From a bacterium (GTDB lineage: Bacteria; Planctomycetota; Phycisphaerae; Phycisphaerales; UBA1924), in the NCBI GenBank assembly GCA_024743075.1, contig JANSXG010000015.1, positions 1 to 35,654 on the forward strand: 35,654 bases of DNA, in the 5' to 3' direction. This document shows, in pieces, positions 32,757 through 35,654 of the stretch; the first letter of the stretch is position 1; each line of letters opens with the position of its first letter. A program made the translations under genes and the position numbers. The notes beneath the pieces were generated by a model. The model did no database searches, was not told the origin of the DNA, and saw nothing but the letters and a program-made list of their open reading frames with translations.

Positions 32757-33760
32757 GACTTCGCCCCCTTCGAACCCGAGCGTTCGGCCTCATCCGGCGT
32801 GATCTTCTTCAGAAGCCAGACGCAGAACATGAACAGCAGGAACGCCGGCACAAGCAGCAGGGTCCCGATGAGCGTGTGCGCGCCGCCGACGGAGAAATCG
32901 GGGTTCACCAGCGTGATCGCCGCGAGCACCGCGACGCGCACGATGTTCATGAACACCGCCACCGGCACCGCCAGAAGAACCACCGCAACGCGGTGCCACC
33001 ACTGCCGACACGAGAAGAACCCGACCGCGACCGCGAGCGCGATGAACGCGACGACCATGCGCATACCCGAGCAGGCCTCGGCCACTTCCAGAGGGAATCC
33101 CTCGCCCGCGGAGTTGTACACGGTCAGCTGATTGCCCAGCCGCGTCACGTCGAACTGCAGAATCCGGAGCAGCACCTCGGAACCGATCGCCGCCATGTCC
33201 TGCAACTTCTCGGTGATGCGGTTCATGATCATCTCGGAGATCGTCACCGCGAAGCCAAGGAACGCGATCGGGAAAAGCAACTGCCGGAACAGGTGCGGCC
33301 CGGCGAGCAGCAGCACCAACCCGCTGATCGCGAAGATCATCGAGAAGCCCTGAAGCATGTGGTTGGCCAGCGCGATATTCAGCAGGAAGAAGGCGTACAT
33401 CACGATGCCCAGGAGCAGCACCGCCAGACCCGGCCAGTACAGGCACGCCCGGTCCCAGCGCAGTTTCGCCCGGTTGATCCAGATGTAAATGCCCGAAATG
33501 ACGGGCACCGCGAAAGCGTGCCCCCAGTCCTCAAAATACCGCGCGCTGAATCCGCTCGGCCCGAACTGTCGCTCGACCCAGAGCCAGTAGAGGCCGATCA
33601 TTGCCACCACGAGCAAGCCCACAGCAACCAGACTCAGTGGCTCACGCTGCGCGATCCGGGCCGCAAGCGGCGAAGCGTGCGGCGAACGCGCAGAACGATC
33701 AGCGCCGACCGAGACCGCTGTCCGATCCGATGATGCTGAACTGGTCGGGATCGTGGTCAT
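32753..33760 (-). CDS. Exosortase family transmembrane protease/transpeptidase
   Basis: A 335-residue protein with about eight membrane helices after a 40-residue hydrophilic N-terminus. The three catalytic motifs of exosortases/archaeosortases are present in order: Cys230 in EVAEACSGMRMVVAF, Arg275 in VFMNIVRVAVLA and His295 in GGAHTLIGTLLL. The enzyme would cleave a PEP-CTERM-type sorting signal on the outside of the cytoplasmic membrane and pass the protein to an acceptor. It is second in the cluster after the export lipoprotein, separated by 160 bases that hold four stem-loops, and it overlaps the EpsI-like gene. The exact exosortase subtype cannot be fixed by eye. Its substrates are likely to be PEP-CTERM-like proteins such as that at 14884-16029. 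Confidence 0.93.
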   Translation of the reverse strand: MTTIPTSSASSDRTAVSVGADRSARSPHASPLAARIAQREPLSLVAVGLLVVAMIGLYWLWVERQFGPSGFSARYFEDWGHAFAVPVISGIYIWINRAKLRWDRACLYWPGLAVLLLGIVMYAFFLLNIALANHMLQGFSMIFAISGLVLLLAGPHLFRQLLFPIAFLGFAVTISEMIMNRITEKLQDMAAIGSEVLLRILQFDVTRLGNQLTVYNSAGEGFPLEVAEACSGMRMVVAFIALAVAVGFFSCRQWWHRVAVVLLAVPVAVFMNIVRVAVLAAITLVNPDFSVGGAHTLIGTLLLVPAFLLFMFCVWLLKKITPDEAERSGSKGAKS

Positions 33761-33819
33761 GGTGTGAGAATCGGTTCCGCTAAACCCATCTCAAAGGAGG
33801 GAACGAGAGTCGGAGCGGG

Positions 33820-33912
33820 CGTCGTCGCCCATACGACGAATGGTGCGTAGTACGCACATCCCGCGGAGATGGTTCGGCGTCCCGCCGAGCCCCCGAGGAC
33901 TCCCTCCCTCGG
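33820..33912. repeat. Cluster of four short stem-loops between two genes
   Basis: Four perfect inverted repeats lie one after another: CGTCGT/ACGACG (33820-33838, 7-base centre), TGCGTA/TACGCA (33844-33856, one-base centre), TCGGCG/CGCCGA (33874-33888, three-base loop) and CCGAGG/CCTCGG (33893-33912, eight-base loop). None is followed by a T-run on the minus strand. They are placed between the export lipoprotein stop and the exosortase start in a cluster that otherwise has short or overlapping junctions. They may protect the mRNA, or lower expression past this point. Confidence 0.5.
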
Positions 33913-33920
33913 ACCACCGA

Positions 33921-35654
33921 TCACTGACCGAACTGGTTCGTGGGCGGAGCACCGAACACGTCGTTGCCGAAGTTTCGGTCGAGCAGGAAGCCGAATCCAT
34001 ACGAACCGCGGAAGCCGCCGCGGACCACCGCGAGCGGGGTCGCCCAGAAGTTCGTGCCGAAGTTCAGCATGTCGTCCGGCTTCAGGAGAATGTCCGGGGC
34101 CGTGCCGTTGGCGATGGCCCGGGCATCCAGCCGGATTGTCGCCTGGCGGTTATCACCGACCATACGGGTCAGATCCACCCGCTCTGGGATGCCGATCGAT
34201 GAAAAATTGCCCGCCGCGATGACCGAACGAAGCAGCGTCAGTTGGGTCCGCCCGTTCAACTCATACACGCCGTCGCGGTTGATGCCCGGCCCACCGATAT
34301 AGACGTTCCCAATGTCCGGGCTGCGCACCGAAATGATGTCGCCGGGGCGGATCACGATGTTGTAGCGGGCGTCCCCGTCGATAAGCGGACGGGTTGGCAC
34401 GCGGATGACCCGCTGAGTCACCAGGTATTCCGACTCGCCGAGCGGGTCCTCGCCTTCGGGCAGAGCGCCGGCGTCCGATGCCTGCGACGGCGCGCGCCGA
34501 ACCCACCGACCGCTCTCAAACACCCACTTGCCGATGGGGCGAACCTGCGGCGTCGAGGATTCCATGCCCTCCGCTTCCGGGCGATCTTCGTTCTCCGCGC
34601 TCGAACCGACCGGGGTCGGCTTGAACGTCGTGCTGCCGTCGAGGTCGATCACCGGCGCCGGGCCTCGATCGTCGCCGGATCCGGGCTGGCCGTCCTGCGA
34701 AAACGCCGCGGGGCTCACGATTTCCGAAGCCGCGACCGCACCCGATCTCTCTTCGCCGGGTGTGCCGGCGAGCAGTTCGTCAACGAGGCTCCGCTGCTCA
34801 CGCTGCAGCCGGGTGTCGGGCATGCGCCGCACATTCGGGTCGGTGCCCAGCATCGCCGGGTCGACCGCCTCGTCGCCGGTAATCTCGTCGATCAGGTCGA
34901 GAATCGACTCCGGATCGGCGTTATCGGGCTGGGCAGGAACCGCTGGCTGAGCGGGCGTGTCGGTCGCACCGTCGTCCGTTCGGACCTGACGGATCACATA
35001 GATGTTTCGGATGACCGGGCTCACGCCGCCGGCGTCGATCACAGCATCCAGCAGTCGGAAGTCCGGCTTCGGGATCGAGGCGATCCCGGGCCGGTTGACG
35101 GCTCCGAAGATTCGATAGGTCGCATCGAGTTGACCCTGCACCGACACCGACACTTCGGGGTCAAGCACGATGATGCCGGCATCGATGACCTCCTGCGCGA
35201 TCCGTCGTTCGATCTGGCGAGCGGTCAGACCGGCCACCGGCACCGGGTCGATCTGCGGCAGATTCGCTTCACCCACCGAATCGACGACTACCTCGTACTG
35301 CGACGCTGCGCCTTGCTGATCGAAGTCGTAAATGGTGATCACCAGCACGTCGCCGGGGCCAACCCGGTACTGCGTCGCCGCGACCTGCAGGTCTTCCGGA
35401 CGCACATCGGTCACGTCGACCGTCTCCAGCATGCCCGCCTCGATGATGTCGATCCGGTCCAGCACCGGTACCACCGTCGGCGTGTGCTCCCAGCGACCGA
35501 CGACCGAGGGGTCCCACAGCCATCCGTCGGTCTCGCGCAGGCAGCCACCCGCCATCGAGCCCAGCATGAGGGCCGTCAGCGCGATGCCCGCGCGGACGGG
35601 TCGTGAGCGAAAGACCGAACGGGTCTGATCTCGGTTCGGTGTGTCGTGTCCGGC
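33921..35654 (-). CDS. Polysaccharide export lipoprotein, Wza-like (5' end outside the window)
   Basis: At least 577 residues. The frame is open to the right edge of the window, and residues before the internal ATG at 35567 read VRAGIALTALMLGSMAGGC, a lipoprotein signal with a relaxed lipobox, so the true start is further upstream and probably outside. The mature part has the Poly_export domain (YRVGPGDVLVITIYDF, then DPVPVAGLTARQIERRIAQ), an SLBB-type segment (FGAVNRPGIASIPKPDFRLLDAVIDAGGVS), then about 170 low-complexity acidic residues, then a second export/SLBB-like part (YNIVIRPGDIISVRSPDIGNVYIGG, LTLLRSVIAAGNF). The family forms the outer membrane channel for capsule and exopolysaccharide; the long acidic insert is unusual. 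It is the first gene of the cluster in this window. Confidence 0.9.
   Translation of the reverse strand, partial: AGHDTPNRDQTRSVFRSRPVRAGIALTALMLGSMAGGCLRETDGWLWDPSVVGRWEHTPTVVPVLDRIDIIEAGMLETVDVTDVRPEDLQVAATQYRVGPGDVLVITIYDFDQQGAASQYEVVVDSVGEANLPQIDPVPVAGLTARQIERRIAQEVIDAGIIVLDPEVSVSVQGQLDATYRIFGAVNRPGIASIPKPDFRLLDAVIDAGGVSPVIRNIYVIRQVRTDDGATDTPAQPAVPAQPDNADPESILDLIDEITGDEAVDPAMLGTDPNVRRMPDTRLQREQRSLVDELLAGTPGEERSGAVAASEIVSPAAFSQDGQPGSGDDRGPAPVIDLDGSTTFKPTPVGSSAENEDRPEAEGMESSTPQVRPIGKWVFESGRWVRRAPSQASDAGALPEGEDPLGESEYLVTQRVIRVPTRPLIDGDARYNIVIRPGDIISVRSPDIGNVYIGGPGINRDGVYELNGRTQLTLLRSVIAAGNFSSIGIPERVDLTRMVGDNRQATIRLDARAIANGTAPDILLKPDDMLNFGTNFWATPLAVVRGGFRGSYGFGFLLDRNFGNDVFGAPPTNQFGQ

Noticed and set aside
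33792-33799. AAAGGAGG on the plus strand, a perfect ribosome site sequence
   Set aside because: The next ATG on that strand is about 40 bases away and no supported plus-strand gene follows; it lies in the minus-strand cluster.

Overview
The window is GC-rich chromosomal DNA (by eye about 65% GC) with tightly packed genes on both strands and no rRNA, tRNA, CRISPR array or insertion sequence that I could recognise. Several features together suggest a member of the Planctomycetota, most likely class Phycisphaerae: an exosortase/EpsI polysaccharide locus, a secreted protein with a PEP-CTERM-like tail (VPTPSS...RRRR), a long single-gene type II/IV-type pseudopilin, a histone H1-like Lys/Ala/Thr repeat protein, a large tandem amidohydrolase pair and poor use of Shine-Dalgarno sites. 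This is an inference from gene content; no rRNA is present to confirm it.

Region 1 (1-6.4 kb) is housekeeping: a DUF2752 membrane protein, an AtoE-type short-chain fatty acid transporter, a TPR lipoprotein, a secreted small protein, queF (queuosine pathway) coupled to rdgB (NTP house-cleaning), and serA (serine synthesis). Region 2 (6.4-11.1 kb) holds two consecutive secreted amidohydrolase-family genes; the smaller protein and the N-terminal half of the larger one have lost the HxH metal motif, while the C-terminal half of the larger one keeps it. Region 3 (11.2-16.8 kb) has a pseudopilin with its own terminator, a methyltransferase, aroC, a HAF-repeat/PEP-CTERM-like secreted protein, a BFD-like [2Fe-2S] protein and a small membrane protein. 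Region 4 (16.8-22.0 kb) has a Memo-family protein, an unrecognised basic protein, a CusF-like lipoprotein, the histone H1-like protein and a class II DAHP synthase. aroC and the DAHP synthase supply two steps of the shikimate pathway but are not linked.

Region 5 (22.0 kb to the right edge) is one long minus-strand cluster: Wza-like export lipoprotein, exosortase, EpsI-like protein, a 1,654-residue TPR protein, a Wzc-like chain-length/autokinase protein, a nucleotide-sugar epimerase/dehydratase and a WecA-type lipid-carrier sugar-phosphate transferase. The natural reading is a locus that starts a glycan on undecaprenyl phosphate, modifies its sugar, controls its length, exports it, and couples this to exosortase processing of proteins with C-terminal sorting signals, of which the 14.9-16.0 kb protein is a candidate.

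The most unusual points are the Wzc-like protein whose Walker A lysine is replaced by threonine, a cluster of four perfect short stem-loops between the export and exosortase genes, the 251-residue basic protein that contains no acidic or aromatic residue, and the metal-site-less amidohydrolase partners.
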